Shown: positions 7,942 through 15,402 of the stretch, one piece after another | Numbering within the stretch: the stretch's first letter is position 1 | How the letters are laid out: each line of letters begins with the position of its first letter | Assembly (NCBI GenBank): GCA_023473795.1 | Contig: JAMCYS010000044.1 | Coordinates: forward strand, 8,737 to 50,436 | Direction of reading: 5' to 3' | Length of the DNA stretch: 41,700 nt | Origin: Chloroflexota bacterium | GTDB lineage: Bacteria; Chloroflexota; UBA6077; FW602-bin22; JAMCYS01 | The notes under the pieces: generated by a model | Told to the model about the DNA's origin: nothing | Database searches by the model: none | What the model saw: the letters and a program-made list of their open reading frames with translations, nothing else | Made by a program: the position numbers and the translations under genes

Positions 7942-9006
7942 CTAGAGAGGCCCGACCGCGGGGCTGGCCAGCAGCAGTGCCTCGAAAGCCAGGCGGGGAT
8001 TGACGTTCTGCGCCAGTTGAACGCGGGCTGTCTCGATACGGGCCAGATAAGAGCGAACGCGCGACGGCGAACAGCCCGCGGCCTGGGCGCGCAGCTCTGC
8101 CATTCGGTCGAGGTTGCCCACCAGATCCGCCGCCTCCGCCTGCACCAGCAGCACGTCGCGCCACCACATCACCCACAATTCCAGAGCCATTTCGACGCTC
8201 TGCCGTTGCTTAGAGAAATCCGCTGCCAGCTGCCCGGCCAGTGCCACGCGCTCCCCCGTGCCACCCGAGCCGCCCCGAAGCAAACGTTTCAGCAGCGTCT
8301 GGCGCTCCCCCAGCAGGGAGTCGTCGGCCGCGGCGCTGATGGCCCAGCCCGCCCGGCCGCCGGAGAGGCGCGCCAGCAACTCGGCCTTCTCCGGCTCAAG
8401 CCCCTGCTGCCGCAGGTGGGTAACGATGGCGGCCGTCGGTACTGGCTGTAGGCGGATCTCCTGGCAGCGGGAGACGACGGTCGGCAGCAGCATATTAGCA
8501 TCGGCCGCGGTCAGAATCAACACGACCTGCCGTGGCGGTTCCTCCAGGAGCTTGAGAATGCTGTTGGCGGCGTCGGCGGAGAGGGTCTCTGCGTTGAGGA
8601 CGGTGTAGACTTTATATCGAGCCTCGTAGGGTGACAGTGCGGCCTCGCGGATGACCTCGCGGATGGCGTCTATACCCAGGTTCTTCTTGTTCTTGCTGCC
8701 CCGTTTGCCCTCTCGCTCCTCATGGGCGTCCTGCCCGCCGCCGTCTTCGCTCCCGTTCTCGGCGGGCCGCAGTTGCAGCACGCGCACGTCGGGATGGTTG
8801 CCGGTGTCGACGAGGCGGCAACTGCGGCACTGCCGACAAGGCGGCTCTGGGTTAGCGCAGTTGAGAGCCTGGGCCAAGCGATAAGCCAAGGTCGTCTTGC
8901 CAACGCTGGCGGGGCCGGTGAGAAGGTAGGCGTGGGCGAGATGACCGCGCCGCAGGCTAAGGCTAAGGCGTTGGGTCGCTTGTTCGTGGCCGACGAGGTC
9001 CCACAT
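7942..9006 (-). CDS. holB: DNA polymerase III subunit delta'
   Basis: 354-residue clamp-loader AAA+ subunit. Visible landmarks are the HAYLLTGPASVGKTTLA Walker-A region (31-39), a four-cysteine zinc module (C50, C57, C60, C63), the sensor region EEPPRQVVLILTAADANMLLPTVVSRCQ containing the SRC motif, and a helical C-terminal collar domain. It works with delta and tau/gamma to load the beta clamp. A charged low-complexity insertion (about 83-109, rich in Glu, Gly and Lys) between the zinc module and the ATPase core is longer than usual. The neighbour ricT supports the assignment. Confidence 0.92.
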   Translation of the reverse strand: MWDLVGHEQATQRLSLSLRRGHLAHAYLLTGPASVGKTTLAYRLAQALNCANPEPPCRQCRSCRLVDTGNHPDVRVLQLRPAENGSEDGGGQDAHEEREGKRGSKNKKNLGIDAIREVIREAALSPYEARYKVYTVLNAETLSADAANSILKLLEEPPRQVVLILTAADANMLLPTVVSRCQEIRLQPVPTAAIVTHLRQQGLEPEKAELLARLSGGRAGWAISAAADDSLLGERQTLLKRLLRGGSGGTGERVALAGQLAADFSKQRQSVEMALELWVMWWRDVLLVQAEAADLVGNLDRMAELRAQAAGCSPSRVRSYLARIETARVQLAQNVNPRLAFEALLLASPAVGPL

Positions 9007-9028
9007 CAGGGGCCGTATCCTGGGCTAG

Positions 9029-9172
9029 CTACTGAGGCGGCAGAGTGATCTGGTCGATTTCGATCAGTTCCTCGCTCTGCTGGCGGGACGCCTCCCGCTG
9101 CTTCAGCCAGTAATCGGCGCCCGCGTAGCCTGCCGCCAGGCCGAAGGCAAGGCCCAACAGAAAGCGGAACAT
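9029..9172 (-). CDS. 47-residue single-pass membrane protein, first gene of the holB operon
   Basis: Start ATG 9172, with GGAGG 6-7 bases upstream. The protein opens MFRFLLGLAFGLAAGYAGADYW, a single glycine-zipper-like membrane helix, and then has a short acidic cytoplasmic or external tail (QREASRQQSEELIEIDQ). No family is recognised. It is the first gene after the promoter at 9261-9232 and is 22 bases ahead of holB. An in-frame ATG at 9211 would add an Arg-rich stretch with no ribosome-binding site and is not preferred. Confidence 0.6.
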   Translation of the reverse strand: MFRFLLGLAFGLAAGYAGADYWLKQREASRQQSEELIEIDQITLPPQ

Positions 9173-9231
9173 CGTCTTCCTCCGTACTCTGCCGCGCCTG
9201 GTCCGCATCATCCGGCCGGCGGGATGGAGGC

Positions 9232-9261
9232 ATTATAAGCCGTCCCTGCCCGTCTAGGCAA
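9232..9261 (-). promoter_or_regulatory. Promoter of the holB operon
   Basis: On the minus strand TTGCCT (9261-9256), an 18-base spacer, and a perfect TATAAT (9237-9232). The predicted start site near 9225 gives a leader of about 50 bases before the 47-residue ORF. Confidence 0.7.
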
Positions 9262-9415
9262 ATCGTGACCTGGCCTGGTCTTGAAGCCTGGAGGTGACTA
9301 CTCGGGCGACGGCTGGCATACCGCGTTGGCCCACATTGAGTCTGCCTGCCTTAGCCGGACCACTTGTGTCGACACTGGAGCTCGCCGAATTGGCCCCACC
9401 GGGCCATCGACGCCG

Positions 9416-9444
9416 TTGTTCGCCTGGCGTGGCGGCGGTACAAT
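9416..9444 (+). promoter_or_regulatory. Promoter of endonuclease V gene
   Basis: TTGTTC (9416-9421), a 17-base spacer, and TACAAT (9439-9444). Transcription would start near 9451, about 30 bases before the GTG start at 9483, whose AGGAGAGG lies between them. The -35 box is weak; the -10 matches at five of six positions. Confidence 0.5.
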
Positions 9445-9482
9445 TTCGGTCTGGCAGTATCCGAGTACAGGAGAGGTCCGGA

Positions 9483-10136
9483 GTGAAGTACCGTGAACTG
9501 CACCCCTGGCGCGTCTCGGCGGGCGAGGCCGTCCGGATTCAAGAGCAGCTGTGCGGTCAGGTGCGCACCGAAGGGGAACCGGCGAACGTGCGTCTGGTGC
9601 TGGGCGTGGACATGGGCCTGCGCGGCCAGATGATGCGGGCGGCGGCCGTGGCGCTCGACTATCCCGACCTGCGGGTGGTGGCGCAGAGCCTGGTCGAACG
9701 CCCGCTTGAGTTCCCCTACGTGCCGGGTCTGCTGTCCTTTCGCGAGGCGCCGGCCATACTGGAGGCGCTGGCCGGGCTTGACGTCGAGCCCGATCTGGTC
9801 TTCGTCGACGGGCAGGGCATCGCCCACCCCCGCCGCCTGGGCATCGCGGCGCACCTGGGCCTGCTATTGGAGCGGCCAACCATTGGCGTGGCCAAGAGCA
9901 TCCTGACCGGCCGGCACGCCGAACTGAGCCCGGCGGTCGGCGACCGCGCGCCGCTAGTTTTGGGCGACGAGGTTCTGGGCTATGCCCTGCGCACGCGGGC
10001 GGGCGTAAAGCCGGTCTACGTCTCGGTGGGAAATCTTATCTCACCCGACGCCGCCGTGGAGTGGACGCTGCGTTGCTGCCGGGGCTACCGCCTACCGGAA
10101 CCAACGCGCCGCGCCCATCAGGCAGCCAGCGGCTAG
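9483..10136 (+). CDS. nfi: Endonuclease V
   Basis: 217 residues, the normal length for bacterial EndoV, which nicks DNA one base 3' of deoxyinosine. Conserved blocks are GVDMGLRG near 35 (metal-binding Asp), FPYVPGLLSFREAPAILEAL near 80-99 (catalytic Glu in FRE), LVFVDGQGIAHPRRLGIAAHLG near 105-125 (second Asp), PTIGVAKS (Lys), and the C-terminal GYRLPEPTRRAHQAAS. The GTG at 9483 is chosen for its AGGAGAGG and for family length; the longer open frame upstream runs through the promoter. Its own promoter is at 9416-9444, and it is divergent from the holB operon. Confidence 0.93.
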   Translation: MKYRELHPWRVSAGEAVRIQEQLCGQVRTEGEPANVRLVLGVDMGLRGQMMRAAAVALDYPDLRVVAQSLVERPLEFPYVPGLLSFREAPAILEALAGLDVEPDLVFVDGQGIAHPRRLGIAAHLGLLLERPTIGVAKSILTGRHAELSPAVGDRAPLVLGDEVLGYALRTRAGVKPVYVSVGNLISPDAAVEWTLRCCRGYRLPEPTRRAHQAASG

Positions 10137-10190
10137 ACCAGGGTCTCGCTCCCAGCGCGCCTGCCGCGGGGCGAACCCTGCTCCCGGCTA

Positions 10191-10502
10191 CTACTTGCCG
10201 CGGGCAGGGAAGTTGGCCAGCACTTCTGGCGAAAGCAGCTCGTTTATCCAATCCTCGCAGCGATGGGCGCAGACGCTCTCCAGAGCGCCCGTGTGCACGT
10301 CCTCACCCCAGCGCACGGCGGAGCAGTAACCCTCCTCGATTTCGCCGGGGCAGCAGTTGTCGTGGTAATATTGGATTGCCTGCAGGAGGAAACGAAGATC
10401 GCGCCGTGTTACTTTGACGTCGGCGGTGGGTTGCTCGCCCTCCACTTCGTCGGGATACAGGTGCTTCTCGATCAGTTCTTGTTGCTTCTGGCTAAACGGC
10501 AT
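10191..10502 (-). CDS. Cys-rich small hypothetical protein
   Basis: 103 residues with no recognised family. The N-terminal half is helical and charged (SQKQQELIEKHLYPDEVEGE). The C-terminal half has five cysteines, C50, C51, C60, C78 and C82, with H47, H70 and H80 nearby (HDNCCPGEIEEGYC...ESVCAHRCEDW). The arrangement suggests a metal or cluster site, but this is inference. A GGGGGTGA run precedes the ATG, and a perfect TATAAT lies at 10533-10528 on the same strand, so transcription would start only about 20 bases upstream. It is a monocistronic gene between two plus-strand genes. Confidence 0.65.
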   Translation of the reverse strand: MPFSQKQQELIEKHLYPDEVEGEQPTADVKVTRRDLRFLLQAIQYYHDNCCPGEIEEGYCSAVRWGEDVHTGALESVCAHRCEDWINELLSPEVLANFPARGK

Positions 10503-10564
10503 CTCGCTCTCTCACCCCCTAGTCGGGATTATAGCACAGAGATTCCGTCCGATTCGGAGGTTGT

Positions 10565-11281
10565 ATGACTGTGGCCGAACCTGTCTATGGTAAAGTGATG
10601 GTGATAGTGGCCCACCCGGATGACGCCGAGTTCGGCGTGGCCGGCACGGCGGGCAAATGGAGCCGCGTTGGCACACAATTCGTTTACGTTATCTGCACCG
10701 ACGGCAGCAAGGGCACCGACGACCCTGAGCTGACGCCCGATATTCTGGTGCCCCTGCGGCAGAAGGAGCAGCGCGCGGCCGCAGCCGTCCTCGGCGTCCA
10801 CGAGGTCGTCTTTCTCGGCCACGAAGACGGGACGCTGTACCCCACGCTGGAGCTGCGGCGCGACATCTCGCGGCAGATCCGGATTCATCAACCGGACGTC
10901 GTCTTCTGCCCCGACCCGACCACCCGCTACTCGCGCGGCGAGTACATCAACCACCCCGACCACCGTGCCGCGGGCGAGGCGGCGCTAAACGCCGTCTTCC
11001 CCGATGCCCGTAACCGCTGGATGTATCCCGAGCTGCTGGCCGAAGGCCTGCCGCCTTTCGCCGTCCGCGAAGTCTACCTGATGCAATCTCTGGCGCCCAC
11101 GGTCTGGGTGGACATCGGCGATACCATCGACTTGAAGCTGCGGGCGCTGGCGGAGCACAAGAGCCAGGTCGACGCCACGCAGCCGGGGGCGGCCGATATG
11201 GTGCGCGGCTGGGCACGCCTCAACGCCGAGGGCCAGAGCATGACCTACGCGGAGGTCTTCAAGCGCATCGTGCTGCGCTAG
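10565..11281 (+). CDS. PIG-L family (LmbE-like) deacetylase
   Basis: 238 residues. The N-terminal metal motif is VAHPDDAEFG (H17, D19, D20), followed by CTDGSKGTDD, the LGHEDGTLYPTLELRRDISRQIR region and the second zinc ligand block NHPDHRAAGEAALNAVFP. PIG-L enzymes are zinc-dependent deacetylases acting on N-acetylglucosamine conjugates such as those of bacillithiol or mycothiol biosynthesis, or on antibiotic or lipid glycosides. The bacillithiol role (BshB) is possible but no bshA or bshC is visible. The start follows GGAGG at 10556-10560. It is monocistronic and convergent with valS; the 64-base gap holds only a weak CCCC/GGGG-type inverted repeat. Confidence 0.88.
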   Translation: MTVAEPVYGKVMVIVAHPDDAEFGVAGTAGKWSRVGTQFVYVICTDGSKGTDDPELTPDILVPLRQKEQRAAAAVLGVHEVVFLGHEDGTLYPTLELRRDISRQIRIHQPDVVFCPDPTTRYSRGEYINHPDHRAAGEAALNAVFPDARNRWMYPELLAEGLPPFAVREVYLMQSLAPTVWVDIGDTIDLKLRALAEHKSQVDATQPGAADMVRGWARLNAEGQSMTYAEVFKRIVLR

Positions 11282-11345
11282 AGCGGCGGCGCGAACGTCA
11301 CGAGAGGTGCCCCACCCCTTCCCCGCATGCGAGGAGGGAAAGGAC

Positions 11346-14084
11346 CTACCCCCTTACTAGCGTGGCCAGGCGCTCGCACAGGCGAGCGGCGCGTTCCTCG
11401 GCCGCGCCCAACCGCTCGCGCTCCTTTGCCACCACTGTGGCCGGCGCCTTGCTGGTGAACGACTCGTTGGCCAGCCGGCCGCGCAGCGAGGCCATTTGGC
11501 CTTCCAGGGTCTCGATCTCAGCCCGCAGCCGGCCGCGCTCCTGTTCGAGATCGACCAGACCTGCCAGAGGCAGGTAGGTCTCCACCGGACCCACGATCAC
11601 CGCCACGGCCTGCTCGGGTTTGGCGGGCAGTTCCTGCTCCAGGCGCAGGGGCCGCGCCCGGGCCAGAGTCTCCAGCGCGGCCCGGCGCTCGTGCAGCACG
11701 TCGTAGAACGGGCCAGCCTGGACGATCGCCTCCACCCAGCGCCCGGCCTCCACGCCATACTCCATCCGCGCGTTGCGAATGCCGCGCACCGTGCCGATCA
11801 GGGTCTCGGTCGCCGCCTCCGCCTCCTCGTCTTCGGGCCCGGCGCTCGGCCAGGGCTGGACGATGAGTGCCGGCGGCCCGGACTCTCCCGCGGCGGTCGT
11901 GGCCAGCTGTCTGACGCCCGCGGGCCGCACGGCCAGTCCGCCGGCCTTCACCATCAGATGCTGCCAAATCTCCTCGGTGACGAAAGGCATGAAGGGATGC
12001 AGCAGGCGCAGGCCGCGCTCGAACACGTCCACCAGCACCGGCAGCGGCGAGGGCTCGCCCGGCCGGGGCTGGCGCAGCCGGATCTTGGCCAGTTCGATGT
12101 ACCAGTCGCAGAACTCGCCCCAGAGGAAGTCGTAGACCAGGCGGCCGGCCTCACCGAACTGGAAGTCGGCGAAGAGGCGATCCACCTCCTTCACCAGGCG
12201 GTTGGCGCGGCTGAGAATCCAGCGGTCCTCCAGGCCAAGCGTCTCCGAGGCGCCGATGGGTGCCAGCGGCGCCTCGCTCTTGCTCATCTCGCCGAGGATG
12301 AAGCGCGCCGCGTTCCAGATCTTGTTGGCGAAGTTGCGCCCGCCTTCCAGTTTCTCCTGCGAGAGGCGCATGTCGTTGCCCGGGGTAGTGCCGGTGGCCA
12401 GGGTGAAGCGCAGCGCGTCGGTGCCGTAGCGGGCCATCACCTCCAGTGGGTTGATCACGTTGCCCTTCATCTTGCTCATCTTCTCGCCGTTCTCATCGCG
12501 GATGAGCCCGTGCAGGTACACGGTGTGGAAGGGTATCTCACCCGTGTTCTCCAGGCCCAGCATTATCATGCGGGCCACCCAGAAGAACAGAATGTCGTAG
12601 CCGGTCTCCATCACGGAGGTCGGGTAGAAGTACTTGAGGTCCTCCGTGTCCTCCGGCCAGCCCAGGGTCGAGTGCGGCCAGAGCCCCGAGCTGAACCAGG
12701 TATCCAGCACGTCGGGGTCCTGGATGAGATTCGTGCTGCCGCACTGGGGGCACTCGCTGGGGTCCTCCATAGGGTCCGCGAGCGGGGGCACGACGATCTC
12801 CTCGCAGTCCTGGCAGTACCATACCGGGATGCGATGGCCCCACCACAGCTGGCGGCTGACGCACCAGTCGCGGATGTTGTCCATCCAGTTGAGGTAGACT
12901 TTGGCGAAACGGTCGGGCACGATGCGGATGCGCCCGTCGGTCACGGCCTCGCTGGCCGGTCTGGCCAGGGGCTTGATGTCCACGTACCATTGCTTGGAGA
13001 CGAGCGGCTCGACCACCGTCTTGCAGCGGTCGCAGTGGCCTACCGAATGGTCGTAGGGCTCCGTGCGCACCAGCGGCCCCTCGCGCTCCAGCTCCGCAAC
13101 CAGGTTCCGGCGGGCCACGTAGCGGTCCTGCCCGGCGTAGGGGCCGGCGTTCTCGTTTAGCGTGGCGTCGAGGTTCATGATGTTGACCGTGGGCAGGTTG
13201 TGCCGCTGCCCGATCTCGAAGTCGGTGGGGTCGTGGCCGGGGGTCACTTTCGCCGCGCCGGTGCCGAAGGCGATATCCACCGCCGGGTCGGCGATGATCG
13301 GAATAATGCGGCCGATCACCGGCAGTTGGGCGTGCTTGCCCACCAGGCCCGTGTAGCGCTCGTCGTGCGGGTTCACGGCCACGGCGGTATCGCCCAGGAT
13401 GGTCTCCGGGCGTGTGGTGGCCACGGTGATGTAGGTTTGACCAGCGCCGTCGGCGTCGACAATCGGGTAGCGCACGTGCCAGAGGTGGCCGTGCACTTCT
13501 TGGTGGTCCACCTCCAGGTCGGAGAGGACGGTGGCGCAGCGCGGGCACCAGTTGACGATGCGTTCGCCCCGATAGAGCAGCCCCTTGTGGTAGAGGCGCA
13601 CGAAGGTCGTGCGCACGGCCCGGCTCGGCCCGGGGTCGAGCGTAAAGCGCTCCCGCGACCAGTCGGCGGAAGCGCCGAGCCGGCGGTGCTGGTCCGCGAT
13701 ATTGCGGGCATATTTCTTGGTCCACTCCCACATGCGGCCCAGGAACGCCTCGCGCCCAATACCCAGCCGCGAGACGCCCTCCGAGGCCAGCAATCGCTCC
13801 ACCACCACCTGGGCGGCGATGCCGCTGTGGTCCTCGCCGGGCAGCCACAGCGTAGGCTCGCCGCGCATGCGGTGCCAGCGGATCATCAGATCTTCCAGCG
13901 CCGCGGTGAGGGCGTGGCCAAGGTGCAGGTCGCCCGTGACGTTGGGCGGCGGCATTATTATGGTGAATGGCTGCTTGGTCCAGTCGATCACGGGCCTGAA
14001 GAAACCATTCTCGTCCCAGAACTGGTAGAGGCGGTCCTCCACCTCCTGGGGGGAGAAGGCCTTGGCCATCTCGGGCGTTGCCAT
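11346..14084 (-). CDS. valS: Valine--tRNA ligase
   Basis: 912 residues. Class I synthetase with HLGH (54-57, after MPPPNVTGD), the inserted CP1 editing domain, a zinc-like set (CQDCEE...CPQCGS) in the 420-450 region, the KMSKM version of KMSKS near residue 535 (GEKMSKMKGN), an anticodon-binding helical domain, and the C-terminal coiled coil typical of ValRS (LEQERGRLRAEIETLEGQ). It charges tRNA-Val and edits mischarged Thr. The start at 14084 is fixed by GGGAGG 6 bases upstream; the longer open frame would begin inside the T-box terminator. Expression should be controlled by the T-box leader immediately upstream. Confidence 0.96.
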   Translation of the reverse strand: MATPEMAKAFSPQEVEDRLYQFWDENGFFRPVIDWTKQPFTIIMPPPNVTGDLHLGHALTAALEDLMIRWHRMRGEPTLWLPGEDHSGIAAQVVVERLLASEGVSRLGIGREAFLGRMWEWTKKYARNIADQHRRLGASADWSRERFTLDPGPSRAVRTTFVRLYHKGLLYRGERIVNWCPRCATVLSDLEVDHQEVHGHLWHVRYPIVDADGAGQTYITVATTRPETILGDTAVAVNPHDERYTGLVGKHAQLPVIGRIIPIIADPAVDIAFGTGAAKVTPGHDPTDFEIGQRHNLPTVNIMNLDATLNENAGPYAGQDRYVARRNLVAELEREGPLVRTEPYDHSVGHCDRCKTVVEPLVSKQWYVDIKPLARPASEAVTDGRIRIVPDRFAKVYLNWMDNIRDWCVSRQLWWGHRIPVWYCQDCEEIVVPPLADPMEDPSECPQCGSTNLIQDPDVLDTWFSSGLWPHSTLGWPEDTEDLKYFYPTSVMETGYDILFFWVARMIMLGLENTGEIPFHTVYLHGLIRDENGEKMSKMKGNVINPLEVMARYGTDALRFTLATGTTPGNDMRLSQEKLEGGRNFANKIWNAARFILGEMSKSEAPLAPIGASETLGLEDRWILSRANRLVKEVDRLFADFQFGEAGRLVYDFLWGEFCDWYIELAKIRLRQPRPGEPSPLPVLVDVFERGLRLLHPFMPFVTEEIWQHLMVKAGGLAVRPAGVRQLATTAAGESGPPALIVQPWPSAGPEDEEAEAATETLIGTVRGIRNARMEYGVEAGRWVEAIVQAGPFYDVLHERRAALETLARARPLRLEQELPAKPEQAVAVIVGPVETYLPLAGLVDLEQERGRLRAEIETLEGQMASLRGRLANESFTSKAPATVVAKERERLGAAEERAARLCERLATLVRG

Positions 14085-14100
14085 AGCGAACCTCCCAACA

Positions 14101-14132
14101 AAAGCCCCTCTCGCCACAAGGACGAAAGGGGC
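14101..14132 (-). terminator. T-box attenuator terminator
   Basis: GCCCCTTTCGTC (14132-14121) pairs with GGCGAGAGGGGC (14115-14104) in a 12-bp stem with G-U pairs, a 5-base loop and a TTTT tail. Its 5' arm begins immediately after the T-box sequence, as expected for a mutually exclusive terminator/antiterminator. Confidence 0.88.
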
Positions 14133-14344
14133 CTTTCGTGGTACCACCTTGATTCAGTCGCGCGCCAGGGGCGCAGCGACCCTCGGGGCGGCTGTAACGG
14201 GCCGTGCCCGGAAGACCCTACTCAGTTCGGGCCCCCGACTCCCGAGCGACTTTCGGCGACTCGCACCGCGGAAGGCTCACACCCGCTGGCCTTCCTTCTC
14301 TGCCGGCCGTGCCTCGCCTACTCCTCTCGTTCAGCGTCTTAGTG
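14101..14344 (-). promoter_or_regulatory. T-box leader controlling valS
   Basis: The minus-strand leader contains the canonical T-box sequence AAGGTGGTACCACG (14150-14137), whose TGGT pairs with the uncharged tRNA acceptor end. Upstream are a Stem I region with GAGAGGAGTAG (K-turn-like), the AGAGAAGG loop element, a GAAAGTCGC segment in which GTC (14250-14248) is a plausible valine specifier codon, and a CCGTTAC element (Stem III region). An intrinsic terminator follows. When tRNA-Val is uncharged, the antiterminator forms and valS is transcribed. The specifier register is an inference from position; the T-box itself is clear. Confidence 0.92.
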
Positions 14345-14350
14345 GTGCCA

Positions 14351-14379
14351 ATCGTAGCAGATAGCGTGCCCGCAATCAA
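14351..14379 (-). promoter_or_regulatory. Promoter of the T-box/valS transcript
   Basis: TTGATT (14379-14374), a 17-base spacer, and TACGAT (14356-14351). The start site would be near 14344, just before Stem I of the T-box. Confidence 0.65.
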
Positions 14380-14405
14380 GAGTAGGCCAGCAGACGTTTG
14401 CCCGG

Positions 14406-14423
14406 GCCAAGCCGCGGCTTGGC
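14406..14423. repeat. Perfect 18-bp palindrome upstream of sigma-54-like site
   Basis: GCCAAGCCG / CGGCTTGGC with no loop, so it is better suited to protein binding than to an RNA hairpin. It is 11 bases upstream of the -24 motif at 14435 and 27 bases from the valS -35 box. It could serve as an operator for either direction; no regulator is identified. Confidence 0.5.
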
Positions 14424-14434
14424 GGGCTCGGACG

Positions 14435-14450
14435 TGGCACGGGGCGTGCG
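14435..14450 (+). promoter_or_regulatory. Sigma-54-like -24/-12 motif before UBP gene
   Basis: TGGCACG (14435-14441), GGGC spacer, GTGCG (14446-14450). The invariant GG and GC dinucleotides are in register; the -12 box has G instead of T at its first position. Transcription would start near 14461, about 60 bases before the UBP-finger ATG. Confidence 0.4.
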
Positions 14451-14521
14451 GTGAGTCGGCTTGACCGTCGCCGCGCCGGCTGCGGCCGGCAATCGGAGCA
14501 CAGCGGGAGGAGCGGCAAGGT

Positions 14522-14809
14522 ATGGCCGACAGGGTCTGCACGCACTTAGACCAAATTCGGGATGTGACGCCCAGCGCTCAGGGTTGTGAGGACTGCCTCA
14601 AGACGGGGGACAGCTGGATGCACCTGCGCATCTGCCTCACCTGCGGCCACGTGGGCTGCTGTGATGAGTCCAAGAACAAACACGCCCGCAAGCACTATCA
14701 CGCCACTGGCCATCCCGTCATCCAGTCCTTCGAGCCGGGGGAGGACTGGCTCTGGTGTTTCGCCGACCAGGTGCCGCTGAAGCCGCCCGCTCATCCGCGC
14801 AAGCGCTAG
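14522..14809 (+). CDS. UBP-type zinc finger protein
   Basis: 95 residues, essentially a single ZnF-UBP domain. Probable zinc ligands are C6, H8, C22, C25, C38, C41, C46, H54, H58 and H64 (CTHL...GCEDC...LRICLTCGHVGCC...KHARKHYHATGHP). In eukaryotes this domain binds the ubiquitin C-terminus. Bacterial stand-alone copies are common, and their partner is unknown. A GGGAGGAG precedes the ATG. Its neighbours (valS leader upstream, holin-like gene downstream) give no functional hint. Confidence 0.88.
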   Translation: MADRVCTHLDQIRDVTPSAQGCEDCLKTGDSWMHLRICLTCGHVGCCDESKNKHARKHYHATGHPVIQSFEPGEDWLWCFADQVPLKPPAHPRKR

Positions 14810-14881
14810 GTTAGGGTCGGATATCCCGAGTCATCTTATTGCCCCACCGCAGGCACGTTAGCCGGCCGGAGGAGCGGGGCT

Positions 14882-14897
14882 TGGCACGGGCGTTGCA
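14882..14897 (+). promoter_or_regulatory. Sigma-54-type promoter, exact consensus
   Basis: TGGCACG (14882-14888), spacer GGCG, TTGCA (14893-14897): an exact match to the TGGCACG-N4-TTGCW consensus. The predicted start near 14909 is about 90 bases upstream of the holin-like gene. No bacterial enhancer-binding protein or rpoN gene is in the window. Confidence 0.6.
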
Positions 14898-15000
14898 CTC
14901 CAGGCAGGCTCGGCGCGCCCGAGTATGGGCCGGCGCAGCGGCGCCTTGGCGGCGGCGCGTCGGAAGAGCATGATCAAACTACAGGAGGGGGGAACCGGTA

Positions 15001-15402
15001 GTGCAAGCGGAAACGATACGCCGCCTCAGCACAGGGGAACTGATCGCCCGCCTGGTGGATAACGTCTCAGGCATTTTCGACCACGAGATCGCGCTGGCCA
15101 AAGAGGAAGCCCGGCAGGATGCCCGCCAAGCCATCGTCGGCGGTGCTGCCCTGGCCATCGGCGGGATCTTACTGTACACGGTAGTGCCTGCGGTTATCAC
15201 CGCCATCGTTCTAGCGATCTGGCCCACGCTCAATCCGGTCTGGATTGCGCTCATCGTGGCCGCGTTCTTCTTGGTGGTCGGCGCCATAGTGGCGATCTAT
15301 GGCTGGATGAACGTGAAGATGCAACCGCTGGAGCAGACACGCGATACTCTTAAGGAGGATGTAGAATGGGCCAAACGCCAGACAACATCGCCGAAGAGAT
15401 AG
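15001..15402 (+). CDS. Phage-holin-family / DUF1469-like membrane protein
   Basis: 133 residues starting at GTG with AGGAGGGGGG 10 bases upstream. An amphipathic N-terminal helix contains TGELIARLVDNVSGIFDHEIALAKEEAR (motif region 11-39), followed by two membrane helices (about 47-72 and 79-103) and a charged tail. This is the pattern of the 'phage holin family' (YqjE/DUF1469/Actinobacteriophage holin III) found as ordinary chromosomal genes; it does not imply a prophage. The role may be envelope-related. Its end overlaps the DUF3618 gene by 37 bases, so the two are co-expressed. Confidence 0.8.
   Translation: MQAETIRRLSTGELIARLVDNVSGIFDHEIALAKEEARQDARQAIVGGAALAIGGILLYTVVPAVITAIVLAIWPTLNPVWIALIVAAFFLVVGAIVAIYGWMNVKMQPLEQTRDTLKEDVEWAKRQTTSPKR

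Noticed and set aside
14085-14147. N-terminal extension of valS to 14147
   Set aside because: It would start inside the T-box antiterminator and has no family match; the GGGAGG before 14084 gives the right start.
11496-14342. Two long plus-strand open frames (11496-13160, 13200-14342)
   Set aside because: They lie fully opposite valS and its T-box leader. Long antisense frames are expected when the real gene's third positions are G/C.
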